Source: Alphaproteobacteria bacterium (GTDB taxonomy: Bacteria > Pseudomonadota > Alphaproteobacteria > UBA6615). Taken from it: a stretch of DNA of 64,000 nucleotides. The stretch lies in contig JAJFJA010000074.1 in the NCBI GenBank assembly GCA_021774445.1, positions 1 through 64,000 on the forward strand, in the 5' to 3' direction. The position numbers and the translations under genes were made by a program. Shown here piece after piece: positions 24,768-33,709 of this stretch. Numbering within the stretch: position 1 is the stretch's first letter; every line of letters begins with the position of its first letter. A model generated the notes under the pieces. It saw only the letters and a list, made by a program, of their open reading frames with translations, was not told where the DNA came from and made no database searches.

Positions 24768-26510
24768 ATGCGACAACGTTTGACGTTGGCGGTTGCTGCG
24801 ATCGCTTTGATCGCCGCGTCCCAATCCGCGTTCGCCGACATGGCCGCCGCGGAGAAATGGGTAGCCGAAGAATTCCAGCCATCGACGCTTTCGCAAGCTG
24901 AGCAGATGGCGGAAATGGAATGGTTCATCAATGCATCGGGACCATTCGCCGGTATGGAAATCAATGTGCTGTCGGAAGGCATTCCGACGCATGACTATGA
25001 ATCCAACACACTTACCAAGGCGTTCGAGGAGATCACCGGCATCAAGGTCAATCACCAGATTCTTGGTGAGGGCGAAGTCGTCCAGGCCGTGCAGACCCAG
25101 ATGCAGACCAACCGCAATCTCTATGACGCTTATATCAATGATTCCGATCTGATCGGCACGCATTCGCGGCTGCAGCTGGCGGTCAACCTGACCGACTGGA
25201 TGGCTGGGGAAGGCGCAGACGTGACGTTGCCGACGCTGGATGTCGACGACTTTATGGGCAAGTCGTTCACCACCGGCCCGGACGGCAAACTTTATCAGTT
25301 GCCGGATCAGCAGTTCGCGAACCTCTATTGGTTCCGCAAAGACTGGTTCGACCGCCCGGAGTACCAGGCGGCATTCAAAGAGCGTTATGGCTATGACCTT
25401 GGCGTGCCGGTCAATTGGTCGGCCTATGAGGACATCGCCGAGTTCTTTTCCATCCATGTGAAGGAGATCGACGGGGTCCGCGTATACGGTCATATGGATT
25501 ATGGCAAGCGGGCCCCTGACCTGGGCTGGCGGATGACCGATGCCTGGCTGTCCATGGCCGGTGCCGGTTCGGCTGGTTTCCCGAACGGCGTGCCGGTCGA
25601 CGAATGGGGCATCCGCATGGAAGCGGGCTCCTGCAACCCGGTCGGCGCCTCGGTTAGCCGCGGTGGTGCGGCCAATGGCCCGGCGGCTGTATATGCCATC
25701 CGCAAGTGGGACGAATGGTTGCGCAAGTATGCGCCGCCGGACGCCGCCAGCTATGACTTCTATCAGTCATTGCCGGCCCTGAGCCAAGGCAATGTGGCCC
25801 AGCAGATCTTCTGGTACACGGCCTTCACCGCCAACATGGTGGCGCCAAAGTCGGAGGGCAATAACACGGTCGATGACGATGGCGTGCCGCTATGGCGGAT
25901 GGCACCGTCGCCGCACGGTCCCTATTGGTCAGAAGGTCAAAAGCTGGGCTATCAGGATGCCGGTTCTTGGACGCTGATGAAATCGACCCCGGTGGACCGT
26001 CGCAAGGCCGCTTGGCTGTATGCTCAGTTCGTGGTCTCCAAGACGGTGTCGCTGAAAAAGACCCATGTCGGGCTGACACCGATCCGTGACAGCGATATTC
26101 GGCATGAGAGCTTCACCGAACGGGCGCCGAAACTTGGCGGTCTGGTCGAGTTTTATCGTTCGCCCGACCGGGTCATGTGGTCGCCGACCGGTATCAACGT
26201 GCCGGATTACCCAAAGCTGGCGCAGATTTGGTGGCAGCAAATCGGTGATGTGAACTCGGGTGCCTTCTCACCACAAGAGGCGATGGACCGCCTGGCGGGC
26301 GAGATGGACATCACCATGGCGCGCATGCAAGCCGCCGACGAGGCCGCCAACGTTTACGGTGGCTGCGGTCCGCGACTGAATGAAGAGAAAGATGCCGACT
26401 TCTGGCTGAGCCAGGCAGGATCACCGAAAGCGAAATTGGCCAATGAGAAGCCACAAGGCATCACCGTCAATTACGACGATCTGGTGAAGCGTTGGGAAAC
26501 CGCCAATTGA
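24768..26510 (+). CDS. glpV: Glycerol ABC transporter solute-binding protein
   Basis: The 580-residue secreted protein has a signal peptide (LTLAVAAIALIAASQSAFA) and a long solute-binding body with FTTGPDGKLYQLPDQQF, WFRKDWFDRPEY and MAPSPHGPYW. It is identified as GlpV mainly by size and by the gene set that follows (two ATPases, two permeases and a DUF2160 protein), which matches the Rhizobium glpSTPQUV glycerol importer. Here glpV comes first rather than last. A GGGAGG ribosome-binding site is clear, and TTGACC at 24668 is a possible -35 element. A terminator-like hairpin follows the gene, so it may be made in excess. Confidence 0.85.
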   Translation: MRQRLTLAVAAIALIAASQSAFADMAAAEKWVAEEFQPSTLSQAEQMAEMEWFINASGPFAGMEINVLSEGIPTHDYESNTLTKAFEEITGIKVNHQILGEGEVVQAVQTQMQTNRNLYDAYINDSDLIGTHSRLQLAVNLTDWMAGEGADVTLPTLDVDDFMGKSFTTGPDGKLYQLPDQQFANLYWFRKDWFDRPEYQAAFKERYGYDLGVPVNWSAYEDIAEFFSIHVKEIDGVRVYGHMDYGKRAPDLGWRMTDAWLSMAGAGSAGFPNGVPVDEWGIRMEAGSCNPVGASVSRGGAANGPAAVYAIRKWDEWLRKYAPPDAASYDFYQSLPALSQGNVAQQIFWYTAFTANMVAPKSEGNNTVDDDGVPLWRMAPSPHGPYWSEGQKLGYQDAGSWTLMKSTPVDRRKAAWLYAQFVVSKTVSLKKTHVGLTPIRDSDIRHESFTERAPKLGGLVEFYRSPDRVMWSPTGINVPDYPKLAQIWWQQIGDVNSGAFSPQEAMDRLAGEMDITMARMQAADEAANVYGGCGPRLNEEKDADFWLSQAGSPKAKLANEKPQGITVNYDDLVKRWETAN

Positions 26511-26534
26511 TCGGCGTTTCGTAAGCGACAATAA

Positions 26535-26570
26535 CCGCCGGGGAGACGTTTTTCCCCGGCGGTATCTTTT
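26535..26570 (+). terminator. Rho-independent (attenuating) terminator after glpV
   Basis: A perfect 10-bp GC-rich stem (26535-26544 with 26553-26562, ccgccgggga / tccccggcgg) with an 8-base loop is followed by tatctttt. It lies inside the importer operon, between the binding-protein gene and glpS. That suits partial termination giving more binding protein than membrane complex. Confidence 0.75.
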
Positions 26571-26659
26571 CGGGGTTTGTTCTCGCCAGAGCGGTGAGAG
26601 ACGGATTAGTGTCCCATTGCAAATGCCGCGCGAGCCAGTTGGGCGACCGGAACTGAGGG

Positions 26660-27736
26660 ATGACGCTGGAACTAAAGAATGTCGCGAAGCGGGTCGGTAC
26701 GGATACCCATATATTCGCGACCAACCTAACGCTGGCGACAAAGGGATTTAACATCCTGCTCGGCGCGACGAACGCGGGCAAAACAACGTTGATAAAATTG
26801 ATGACCGGGCTGGAGCGGCCGACCAGCGGCGAAATCTGGTTCGACGGGAAGAATGTCACCGGCGTTTCGGCACAACGGCGCAACGTGTCGCTGGTGCATC
26901 AGTTCTTCGTCAACTACCCGAACATGAGCGTCTATGAGAATATAGCCTCGCCGCTGCGCGTTGCCAGAATACGTGGTCCGGAGATCGAACGCCGCGTCGG
27001 CGAGACAGCGGAGCTGCTGAGACTGACACCGATGCTGCGGCGGCGGCCGTCGGAGCTTTCCGGCGGTCAGCAACAACGAACCGCGCTGGCGCGGGCAATC
27101 GTCAAGGATTCGGCTCTGGTGCTGCTCGATGAGCCGCTGGCCAATCTCGACTACAAGCTGCGCGAAGAGCTGCGCGATGAGTTGCCGCGGCTGTTTGAGG
27201 ATCGCGGTACGATCGTGGTCTATGCGACGTCCGAACCGTCCGAAGCATTGCTGCTTGGGGGCCATACGGCGACCCTGCATGAGGGCCGTATTACCCAGTT
27301 CGGCGCGACGGCGGCGGCCTATCGAGCGCCGCCGGACCTGGCCACCGCGCGGGTGTTCTCAGACCCGCCGATCAACGCCGCCGCGGTGGTCAAGCAGGGC
27401 GGCGAAGTGGCGCTGAACGCGGACGTGCGATGGCCGGCGGTCGGCGCCATCGCCAACGCTCCGGATGGTGAATACACGGTCGGCGTGCGGCCGCATTTCG
27501 TGGCACCGGCGCAGCAAAGCGAAAGCGCGGTTGGGCTCGATGGCAGGGTTCTGGTGACGGAACTCTCCGGATCCGAGAGTGTGGCGCATTTCGAATTGGG
27601 GGACCAAACCTGGGTGGCGCAAAGCCATGGCGTGCAAGCCTACGAGATCGGCGAGATGCACCGGTTCTTTGTCGATGTGAGTCGGTGCCTGTACTTCGGC
27701 GCCGACGGGGCGCTGGTTACGGCCGCGGCGGCGTGA
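26660..27736 (+). CDS. glpS: Glycerol ABC transporter ATPase, H-loop His missing
   Basis: The 358-residue MalK-type ATPase has Walker A GATNAGKTT (35-43), Q-loop Q81, an intact signature LSGGQ (133-137), Walker B with LVLLDEPLANLD (Glu158) and a C-terminal TOBE-like region. The H-loop, YVTHD in MalK, reads YATSE, so the switch histidine is Ser191. With the companion ATPase (27758-28843), which keeps the His but has lost LSGGQ, one of the two composite ATP sites would be degenerate. The operon order and partner set identify it as GlpS. Confidence 0.85.
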   Translation: MTLELKNVAKRVGTDTHIFATNLTLATKGFNILLGATNAGKTTLIKLMTGLERPTSGEIWFDGKNVTGVSAQRRNVSLVHQFFVNYPNMSVYENIASPLRVARIRGPEIERRVGETAELLRLTPMLRRRPSELSGGQQQRTALARAIVKDSALVLLDEPLANLDYKLREELRDELPRLFEDRGTIVVYATSEPSEALLLGGHTATLHEGRITQFGATAAAYRAPPDLATARVFSDPPINAAAVVKQGGEVALNADVRWPAVGAIANAPDGEYTVGVRPHFVAPAQQSESAVGLDGRVLVTELSGSESVAHFELGDQTWVAQSHGVQAYEIGEMHRFFVDVSRCLYFGADGALVTAAAA

Positions 27737-27757
27737 TCGGGAGGAAGTGGGGAAATA

Positions 27758-28843
27758 GTGGCGAAAATCGGTCTCAGGAAGCTACGCCATAGTTATCTGA
27801 CCAACCCCACGGTGGACGCCGATTGGGCGGTCAAGGAGATAGACATCGATTGGTCGGACGGCGGCGCTTACGCCCTGCTCGGACCGTCGGGTTGTGGCAA
27901 GACGACGCTGCTGAACATCATCTCCGGGTTGCTGACGCCATCCGAGGGCCGCATTCTCTTCGATGAACGAGACGTTACGGCGCTGGCGCCGGTTGAGCGT
28001 AATATCGCCCAAGTGTTCCAGTTCCCGGTGATCTACGACACCATGACGGTGTACGACAATTTGGCCTTTCCGCTGCGGAATCGCGGCGTGGACAAAGCGC
28101 GCGTCGACAGGCGGGTGCGTGAGATCGCGACCCTGTTGGAGCTGGACGACATGTTGTCGCGGCGCGCGGCGGGGCTGACCGCGGACGGCAAGCAAAAGAT
28201 CTCGATGGGTCGCGGCCTGGTGCGAGACGATGTCAATGTCATGATGTTCGACGAGCCGTTGACGGTGATCGACCCGCATCTGAAGTGGAAGCTGCGTTCC
28301 AAGCTCAAGGAACTGCATCAGCGGGTGCGGGCGACGATGATCTACGTCACCCACGATCAGACCGAGGCGCTGACCTTTGCCGATCAGGTGGTGGTGATGC
28401 GGGAGGGCGAGGTCGTGCAGATCGGCACACCGGTGGAACTGTTCGAGCGACCGGCGCATACATTCGTCGGCCATTTCATCGGCTCGCCGGGGATGAATGT
28501 GCTGCCGTGCCGAATCCGCGATGGCGGTGCCTTCGTTGACGACTGCCATGTGCCGCTGGTCGAAAAGCTGGTTAGTCAGGATGTGGCGGGGCAATTGGAA
28601 CTTGGGGTGCGCCCGGAATTCGTGCGGTTTGTGGACGACGGCGTGCCGGCGCAGGTGGTGCGGATCGCTGATACGGGGCGGCATCGAGTGGTTGAAACTC
28701 GGGCCGGCGGAGCCCGGGTCTTCGTCTTATGCGGTGACGACGAGGTGATACCCGAAGGGGCAACCCATCTAGCCTTCGATCCGGCGCACACCGGGATCTA
28801 TGCCGATAGTTGGCTGATCGGCGGTGGCGGGCCGGCGCAATGA
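27758..28843 (+). CDS. glpT: Glycerol ABC transporter ATPase, signature motif degenerate
   Basis: The 361-residue ATPase keeps Walker A GPSGCGKTT (42-50), Q88, Walker B MMFDEPLTVID (Glu166) and the H-loop YVTHDQ (His199). Its ABC signature is LTADG (140-144) instead of LSGGQ. It starts with GTG at 27758, 22 bases after glpS, preceded by GGGAGGAAG. It is expected to pair with GlpS as a heterodimer under the GlpP/GlpQ channel. The name refers to the ABC-system GlpT, not the glycerol-3-phosphate antiporter of the same name. Confidence 0.85.
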   Translation: MAKIGLRKLRHSYLTNPTVDADWAVKEIDIDWSDGGAYALLGPSGCGKTTLLNIISGLLTPSEGRILFDERDVTALAPVERNIAQVFQFPVIYDTMTVYDNLAFPLRNRGVDKARVDRRVREIATLLELDDMLSRRAAGLTADGKQKISMGRGLVRDDVNVMMFDEPLTVIDPHLKWKLRSKLKELHQRVRATMIYVTHDQTEALTFADQVVVMREGEVVQIGTPVELFERPAHTFVGHFIGSPGMNVLPCRIRDGGAFVDDCHVPLVEKLVSQDVAGQLELGVRPEFVRFVDDGVPAQVVRIADTGRHRVVETRAGGARVFVLCGDDEVIPEGATHLAFDPAHTGIYADSWLIGGGGPAQ

Positions 28844-29703
28844 ACAAGACCGAAAATCAGAGGGCTTGGTTCTTTGTCGCGCCGGTCTTGGTCCTGGTGG
28901 CGTTTAACGCGCTGATTCCATTGATGACGGTCGTCAATTACTCGGTGCAAGAGACGTTCGGCAACAATGTGTTCTTCTGGCAGGGTGTCGGGTGGTTCGA
29001 ACAGCTGCTGCATTCCGAGCGGTTTCAAGCTGCGCTGGGCCGGCAGATCGTTTTCACGGCGATCATTCTGGCCATCGAAATACCGCTCGGGGTGGCGATA
29101 GCTCTGACGATGCCCCGTAAGGGCCCTTGGGTTTCGGTGTGCTTGGTGTTGATGGCGCTGCCGCTGCTCATTCCGTGGAATGTCGTCGGGGCGATGTGGA
29201 ATATCTTTGCGCTGCCGGAAATTGGCTTGCTCGGGCGTGCCATCAACGCGCTGGGCATCGATTACAATATGACGCAGCAGCCGCTGGCCGCCTGGTTCAC
29301 GACGATCCTGATGGATGTTTGGCACTGGACGTCGCTGGTGGTGCTGCTGGCTTACGCGGGTCTGATCTCGATCCCGGATGCCTATTATCAAGCGGCGGAG
29401 ATCGACGGCGCCCGACCATGGGCGGTGTTTCGCTATATCCAACTGCCGAAGATGAAGCAGGTTTTGACCATCGCCATCCTGCTCCGGTTTATCGACAGTT
29501 TCATGATCTACACCGAACCCTTCGTGCTGACCGGTGGTGGCCCGGGCAACGCGACGACGTTCCTGTCGATCGACTTGGTCAAGGTGGCTCTGGGGCAGTT
29601 CGACCTGGGTCCGGCGGCGGCAATGTCGTTGATCTACTTTATCATGACGTTGCTGGCGAGCTGGGTATTCTACACCGTCATGACCAAGAATGACGCCAGG
29701 TAG
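28840..29703 (+). CDS. glpP: Glycerol ABC transporter permease
   Basis: The 287-residue inner-membrane protein has six hydrophobic segments and the cytoplasmic EAA-type coupling loop (YYQAAEIDGARPWAVFRYIQLP, near residues 180-205) that contacts the ATPases. It overlaps glpT by four bases. It shares the MalF-like organisation of sugar/polyol permeases and pairs with GlpQ. Confidence 0.88.
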   Translation: MNKTENQRAWFFVAPVLVLVAFNALIPLMTVVNYSVQETFGNNVFFWQGVGWFEQLLHSERFQAALGRQIVFTAIILAIEIPLGVAIALTMPRKGPWVSVCLVLMALPLLIPWNVVGAMWNIFALPEIGLLGRAINALGIDYNMTQQPLAAWFTTILMDVWHWTSLVVLLAYAGLISIPDAYYQAAEIDGARPWAVFRYIQLPKMKQVLTIAILLRFIDSFMIYTEPFVLTGGGPGNATTFLSIDLVKVALGQFDLGPAAAMSLIYFIMTLLASWVFYTVMTKNDAR

Positions 29704-29716
29704 GGGGGCGCGTGCC

Positions 29717-30517
29717 ATGAGACGGGCAATCTGGCTGGTGCCGACGCTCTATATCGTTTTCCTGATGCTGCCGATCTACTGGCTGCTCAATATGTCATTC
29801 AAAACGACGAATGAGATCCTCGGCGGCTTCACCCTGTGGCCGCATGATTTCACGGTGGCGAACTATGTGACCATTTACTCCGATCCAACTTGGTATCTGG
29901 GGTACGTGAATTCGCTGACCTACGTGTCGCTGAACACGGTGATCTCCGTCGGCTTGGCACTGCCGGCGGCCTATGCGTTTTCGCGCTATCGTTTTGTCGG
30001 CGATAAACATCTGTTCTTCTGGCTTCTGACCAACCGGATGGCGCCGCCGGCAGTGTTTGCGCTACCGTTTTTCCAGCTCTACTCGGCGGTGAATTTATTC
30101 GACACTCATATCGCGGTGGCGCTGGCGCACACGCTGTTCAATATTCCGCTGGCGGTTTGGATCCTCGAGGGTTTCATGTCCGGGGTGCCGAAGGAACTCG
30201 ACGAGGCCGCCTATGTGGACGGCTATTCGTTCCCGCGCTTTTTCTTCAAGATCTTCGTACCGGCGATCAAGTCAGGCATCGGCGTCGCCGCTTTCTTCTG
30301 CTTCATGTTTTCGTGGGTGGAGCTGTTGTTGGCGAAGACGCTGACCTCGGTTGAGGCGAAGCCGATCGCCGCGACAATGACACGGACCGCGTCGACGGCG
30401 GGTTACGATCTGGGGCTGCTGGCGGCGGCCGGCTGCCTGACGATCATCCCGGGGGCTATCGTGATCTATTTCGTGCGCAATTATATCGCCAAGGGCTTTG
30501 CCTTGGGCCGGGTGTGA
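29717..30517 (+). CDS. glpQ: Glycerol ABC transporter permease
   Basis: This is a 266-residue MalG-type permease with six membrane segments and the EAA loop ELDEAAYVDGYSFPRFFF near the middle. I place the start at ATG 29717 because a GGGGGG tract lies eight bases upstream and the first helix follows at once. An in-frame ATG at 29690 would overlap glpP and add nine residues. It completes the channel with GlpP. The name is that of the ABC system and is unrelated to the GlpQ phosphodiesterase. Confidence 0.88.
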   Translation: MRRAIWLVPTLYIVFLMLPIYWLLNMSFKTTNEILGGFTLWPHDFTVANYVTIYSDPTWYLGYVNSLTYVSLNTVISVGLALPAAYAFSRYRFVGDKHLFFWLLTNRMAPPAVFALPFFQLYSAVNLFDTHIAVALAHTLFNIPLAVWILEGFMSGVPKELDEAAYVDGYSFPRFFFKIFVPAIKSGIGVAAFFCFMFSWVELLLAKTLTSVEAKPIAATMTRTASTAGYDLGLLAAAGCLTIIPGAIVIYFVRNYIAKGFALGRV

Positions 30518-30535
30518 GTTGGGGGCAGTCGCGTC

Positions 30536-30817
30536 ATGAATCTCGGATGGATGGCATGGACCTGGCCGACGGCCGCATTGATATTGTTCGTGTTTCTCAG
30601 TATCGCAGCGATGGGATATCTGGAATGGCGAACGCCCGGCGGGGCCCCACGCCACGGTATTCTGGGGCTTGATACCACCCGAGGCGACCGGCTGTTCATC
30701 ACGCTGCTGGGGTCGGCTTTCATCTTTCTCGGCTGGCTGGGCCTGATGGGTACGCCGCTATGGGGCGGGCTGGTCATCTCCATCATTTGGGGCGGGTGCG
30801 TGTTTCGCTGGGTCTAG
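30536..30817 (+). CDS. glpU: Small membrane protein DUF2160, glycerol transporter accessory
   Basis: The 93-residue protein has two hydrophobic segments (about 10-28 and 55-85) with a conserved-looking YLEWRTPGGAPRHGILGL loop between them and GDRLF before the second. DUF2160 proteins accompany GlpSTPQ in glycerol transport operons, and this one lies 18 bases after glpQ. The function is unknown. Assembly or regulation of the permease is an inference from context. Confidence 0.8.
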   Translation: MNLGWMAWTWPTAALILFVFLSIAAMGYLEWRTPGGAPRHGILGLDTTRGDRLFITLLGSAFIFLGWLGLMGTPLWGGLVISIIWGGCVFRWV

Positions 30818-30902
30818 CCAAGCGGTTGCCCGCATGAGTTGCATAAGCGCGAAATTGGCTCCGTTTAACAAGGGGTTGCGGTGTGGGGGTTGGGGCGTGG
30901 TA

Positions 30903-30916
30903 ACGTCCGCGGACGT
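30903..30916. promoter_or_regulatory. 14-bp perfect palindrome upstream of the Pot-type operon
   Basis: ACGTCCGCGGACGT reads the same on both strands and lies about 90 bp before the binding-protein start, within a 187-bp gap. It could be an operator for an unlinked regulator. GC-rich palindromes also arise by chance at this base composition. Confidence 0.35.
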
Positions 30917-31004
30917 GATCGCGGCCGGCCGATCTCGTGGCGATATTGCCGGACGTTGAACCGGTGTGCCGCGCGGCGGGCAACCTGTATTGGGAGGAAT
31001 GAAG

Positions 31005-32033
31005 ATGCAGAAGAAATTGGGGCTGGCCCTGTTGGGTGCGGCAATGGTCGTTGGGTCATTATCGGCCGCGGCCCAGGATACCCTGGTGATCTCGACCTGG
31101 GCCTTCAATGCCGACAAGCTTAAGGCCAATATCTACGAGCCGTTCGAGAAGGCCAACAACGTCAAGATCGTCGTCGAGACCGGCAATAACAGCGACCGCC
31201 TGAATAAGGTGCGGTTGCGTGAAGGGTCGACGGTGGATCTTATTTACCTGGCCGATGCCTTCGCGCAGCAGGGGATCGCCGAGGGGCTGTTCGACAGCGT
31301 CGATCGGGCCAACCTGCCGAATGTCGCGAAGCTGTACGCGTTGGCCCAAGCGCCCCATGGCGAGGAATTCGGGCCGGCCTATACCGTCGGTCGCTTCGGG
31401 ATCATTTACGATAGTGCGGCGGTCTCCGAGCCGCTGACGTCGTGGTCGGATCTGTGGCGGGACGATCTGGCGGGCAATATCTCGGTGCCCGGCATCACCA
31501 CGACGGCCGGACCGATGCTGGTGCTGGCGGCGAGCGACAGAGCTGGCATGGCCGGCGATGCCGATGCGGCGTTCAAGGAGCTGGCGGCGCTGAAGCCGAA
31601 CTTGGTGAAGACCTATAACCGTTCGTCGGAGCTGGTTAATCTGTTCGCACAAGGCGAGATCGTCGCCGGGGCGGCGCAGGACTTCGCCTTCGGGCGCATC
31701 AAGGAGGCCGTACCGACGGCGGTGTGGGTCGATCCGGTGGAGGGCGCCTACGCAAATCTCAATACGATCAATATCGTCAAGGGGTCGAAGAACAAAGCGC
31801 TGGCGGAGAAATACATCGATTTCGTGCTGAGTGCCGAGGTGCAACAGGCGTTGGCGTTGGAGCGCGTCGATTCGCCGGTCAATTCCGGTGTGACGTTGTC
31901 CGACGAGCAGGCGGCGGGACTGACCTATGGGGCGGACCTGATCGGCAGTCTGCAGACGGTGGATTGGGCCGCGGTGAACGATGCCAAGCCGGATTGGATC
32001 GAGCGCTGGAATAGCCAGATTTCGGCCAACTAG
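31005..32033 (+). CDS. Spermidine/putrescine-type ABC transporter binding protein
   Basis: This is a 342-residue PotD/F-class secreted protein. A signal peptide (LGLALLGAAMVVGSLSAAAQ) is followed by VISTWAFNADKLKANIYEPFEK and VDLIYLADAFAQQGI. Start 31005 is chosen over 30999 because GGGAGG then has normal spacing. It supplies the PotB/C/A-like transporter encoded next. Real substrate specificity is open: the operon's last gene is an amidohydrolase of the deaminase type, which fits a purine-, pterin- or triazine-like compound better than a polyamine. Confidence 0.85.
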   Translation: MQKKLGLALLGAAMVVGSLSAAAQDTLVISTWAFNADKLKANIYEPFEKANNVKIVVETGNNSDRLNKVRLREGSTVDLIYLADAFAQQGIAEGLFDSVDRANLPNVAKLYALAQAPHGEEFGPAYTVGRFGIIYDSAAVSEPLTSWSDLWRDDLAGNISVPGITTTAGPMLVLAASDRAGMAGDADAAFKELAALKPNLVKTYNRSSELVNLFAQGEIVAGAAQDFAFGRIKEAVPTAVWVDPVEGAYANLNTINIVKGSKNKALAEKYIDFVLSAEVQQALALERVDSPVNSGVTLSDEQAAGLTYGADLIGSLQTVDWAAVNDAKPDWIERWNSQISAN

Positions 32034-32087
32034 CCAGGCCGAGATTGCAGAGATGAAGGGCGCGGCGCGCCGGCAGCCGATCGGATC

Positions 32088-32909
32088 GTGAGATATTCCT
32101 CGGTCTATCTGTTGTGCGTGCCGGCCCTGGTGCTGGTCGGGTTGCTGCTGGCGGCGCCGTTGTACTCGACGGTGGCGCAGACCTTCGGTGGCGAGGTGGC
32201 GCTGTTCGGCCGCTATGGCGCCTTCTTCGAAAATGCGTTCAATCGGGACGTGTTCTTCCGCACATTGAAGATTGCCCTGATCACGACCGTTATCGCGGCG
32301 GCGCTGGGCTATCCCACCGCCTATTTTATTTCGCAAGCCGGGCCAAAGTGGCGCAGCCTGCTGATCTTGTGTGCGGTGTTGCCGCTGCTGACCAGCTCCG
32401 TCGTGCGGTCGTTCAGCTGGATCGTCATCCTGGGTCGCAAAGGCAGTGTCAATACGCTGCTGATGAAGCTGCATGTGATCGACGCGCCGCTGCGGCTGCT
32501 GTTCAACGAAATCTCCGTCGTTATCGGGCTGACCTACCTGTTCCTGCCGTTGATGATCCTGTCCCTGGTCGGGGTGATGGAGAATATCGAGGACGATTTG
32601 ATGGATGCGGCGACGAGCCTGGGGGCGCCACGGATCAAGGCGTTCTTCGCCGTCATCGTGCCGCTGAGCCTACCGGGTCTGGTGGTCGGCGCGGTGTTGG
32701 TGTTCACGGGTAGTCTGACCTCTTTCACGACGCCGCAATTGCTCGGTGGGGACGGGTCGACAGTGCTGTCGACGCTGATTTTCCGGCAGGCGATGGTACT
32801 GTTCGATTGGGACGGGGCGGCGACGATCGCGACGATGATGGTGGTGCTGACACTGTCGGTGATCACGGCCATCAACATGGCCGCGCGGCGGCTCAACCCG
32901 GCCGCTTGA
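32088..32909 (+). CDS. Pot-type ABC transporter permease (PotB-like)
   Basis: The 273-residue permease has six membrane segments and the EAA loop DDLMDAATSLGAPRIKAFF. It begins with GTG at 32088. A 12-codon reading frame (32053-32091, starting MKGAARR) ends in a TGA that overlaps this GTG, so translational coupling through a leader peptide is conceivable. It pairs with the second permease that follows after a two-base gap. Confidence 0.88.
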   Translation: MRYSSVYLLCVPALVLVGLLLAAPLYSTVAQTFGGEVALFGRYGAFFENAFNRDVFFRTLKIALITTVIAAALGYPTAYFISQAGPKWRSLLILCAVLPLLTSSVVRSFSWIVILGRKGSVNTLLMKLHVIDAPLRLLFNEISVVIGLTYLFLPLMILSLVGVMENIEDDLMDAATSLGAPRIKAFFAVIVPLSLPGLVVGAVLVFTGSLTSFTTPQLLGGDGSTVLSTLIFRQAMVLFDWDGAATIATMMVVLTLSVITAINMAARRLNPAA

Positions 32910-32911
32910 TC

Positions 32912-33697
32912 ATGAAGCGCGGTAATCCGGCCCTCGCGGCCTATGTGACGCTGGTCTATTTCTTCCTGCTGGGGCCGTTGTTCATCGTGGCTGCCGCGGC
33001 GTTCAGCGGGTCGAATTTCCTGGAATTTCCACCGAGCAGCCTGTCGCTGAAATGGTTTGCCAATATCCTGGCGGTGTCGGCATTCCTGGAGACCTTCATC
33101 GTCAGCCTGCAAATCGCGGTGCTGGGGACCTTCCTGTCGCTGGTCATCGGGGTGCCGGCGGCCTATGCGCTGAGCCGGTCCGCCGTGCCCGGCCGCGGCG
33201 TGCTGCAGGCGATCTTCGTCTCGCCGGTGATCGTGCCGGGGGTGGTGCTCGGTTTCTCCCTGCTGCGGTTCTACAACGTGCAGGGCGGGGTGCCGGTGTT
33301 TCAGACCCTGCTGATCGGCCATACGCTGATCGTGCTGCCCTACAGCATCCGGGTGATCTCCTCGAGCTTGGCGAATTTCGAGCCGGCAATCGAGGAGGCG
33401 GCGATCAGCCTCGGCTGTCCGCGCTGGCGGACCTTTTTCGTGGTGGTGCTGCCGAACATCAGGGCCGGGGTCATGGCGGCGTTCATTTTGGCGTTCATCA
33501 CGTCAATGAATAACGTGCCGGTCTCGGTGTTTCTCACCGGGCCGGGGGTCAGCACGCTGCCGATCCAGATGCTGTCCTATGTGGAGAATTTCTTCGATCC
33601 GACGATTGCCTCGCTGTCGGTGGTGCTGATCGCGACGACGGCGGGCTTCATGTTCCTGATCGAGCGCACCCTCGGTCTCAGTTACTTCGCGCGCTGA
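32912..33697 (+). CDS. Pot-type ABC transporter permease (PotC-like)
   Basis: The 261-residue permease has six membrane segments and an EAA loop (FEPAIEEAAISLGCPRWRTFF, near residues 153-172). It begins at ATG 32912, two bases after the previous stop. The longer in-frame extension upstream lies inside the PotB-like gene and is not hydrophobic. It forms the channel together with the PotB-like protein. Confidence 0.88.
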   Translation: MKRGNPALAAYVTLVYFFLLGPLFIVAAAAFSGSNFLEFPPSSLSLKWFANILAVSAFLETFIVSLQIAVLGTFLSLVIGVPAAYALSRSAVPGRGVLQAIFVSPVIVPGVVLGFSLLRFYNVQGGVPVFQTLLIGHTLIVLPYSIRVISSSLANFEPAIEEAAISLGCPRWRTFFVVVLPNIRAGVMAAFILAFITSMNNVPVSVFLTGPGVSTLPIQMLSYVENFFDPTIASLSVVLIATTAGFMFLIERTLGLSYFAR

Positions 33698-33709
33698 CGG
33701 GATTCGAGC

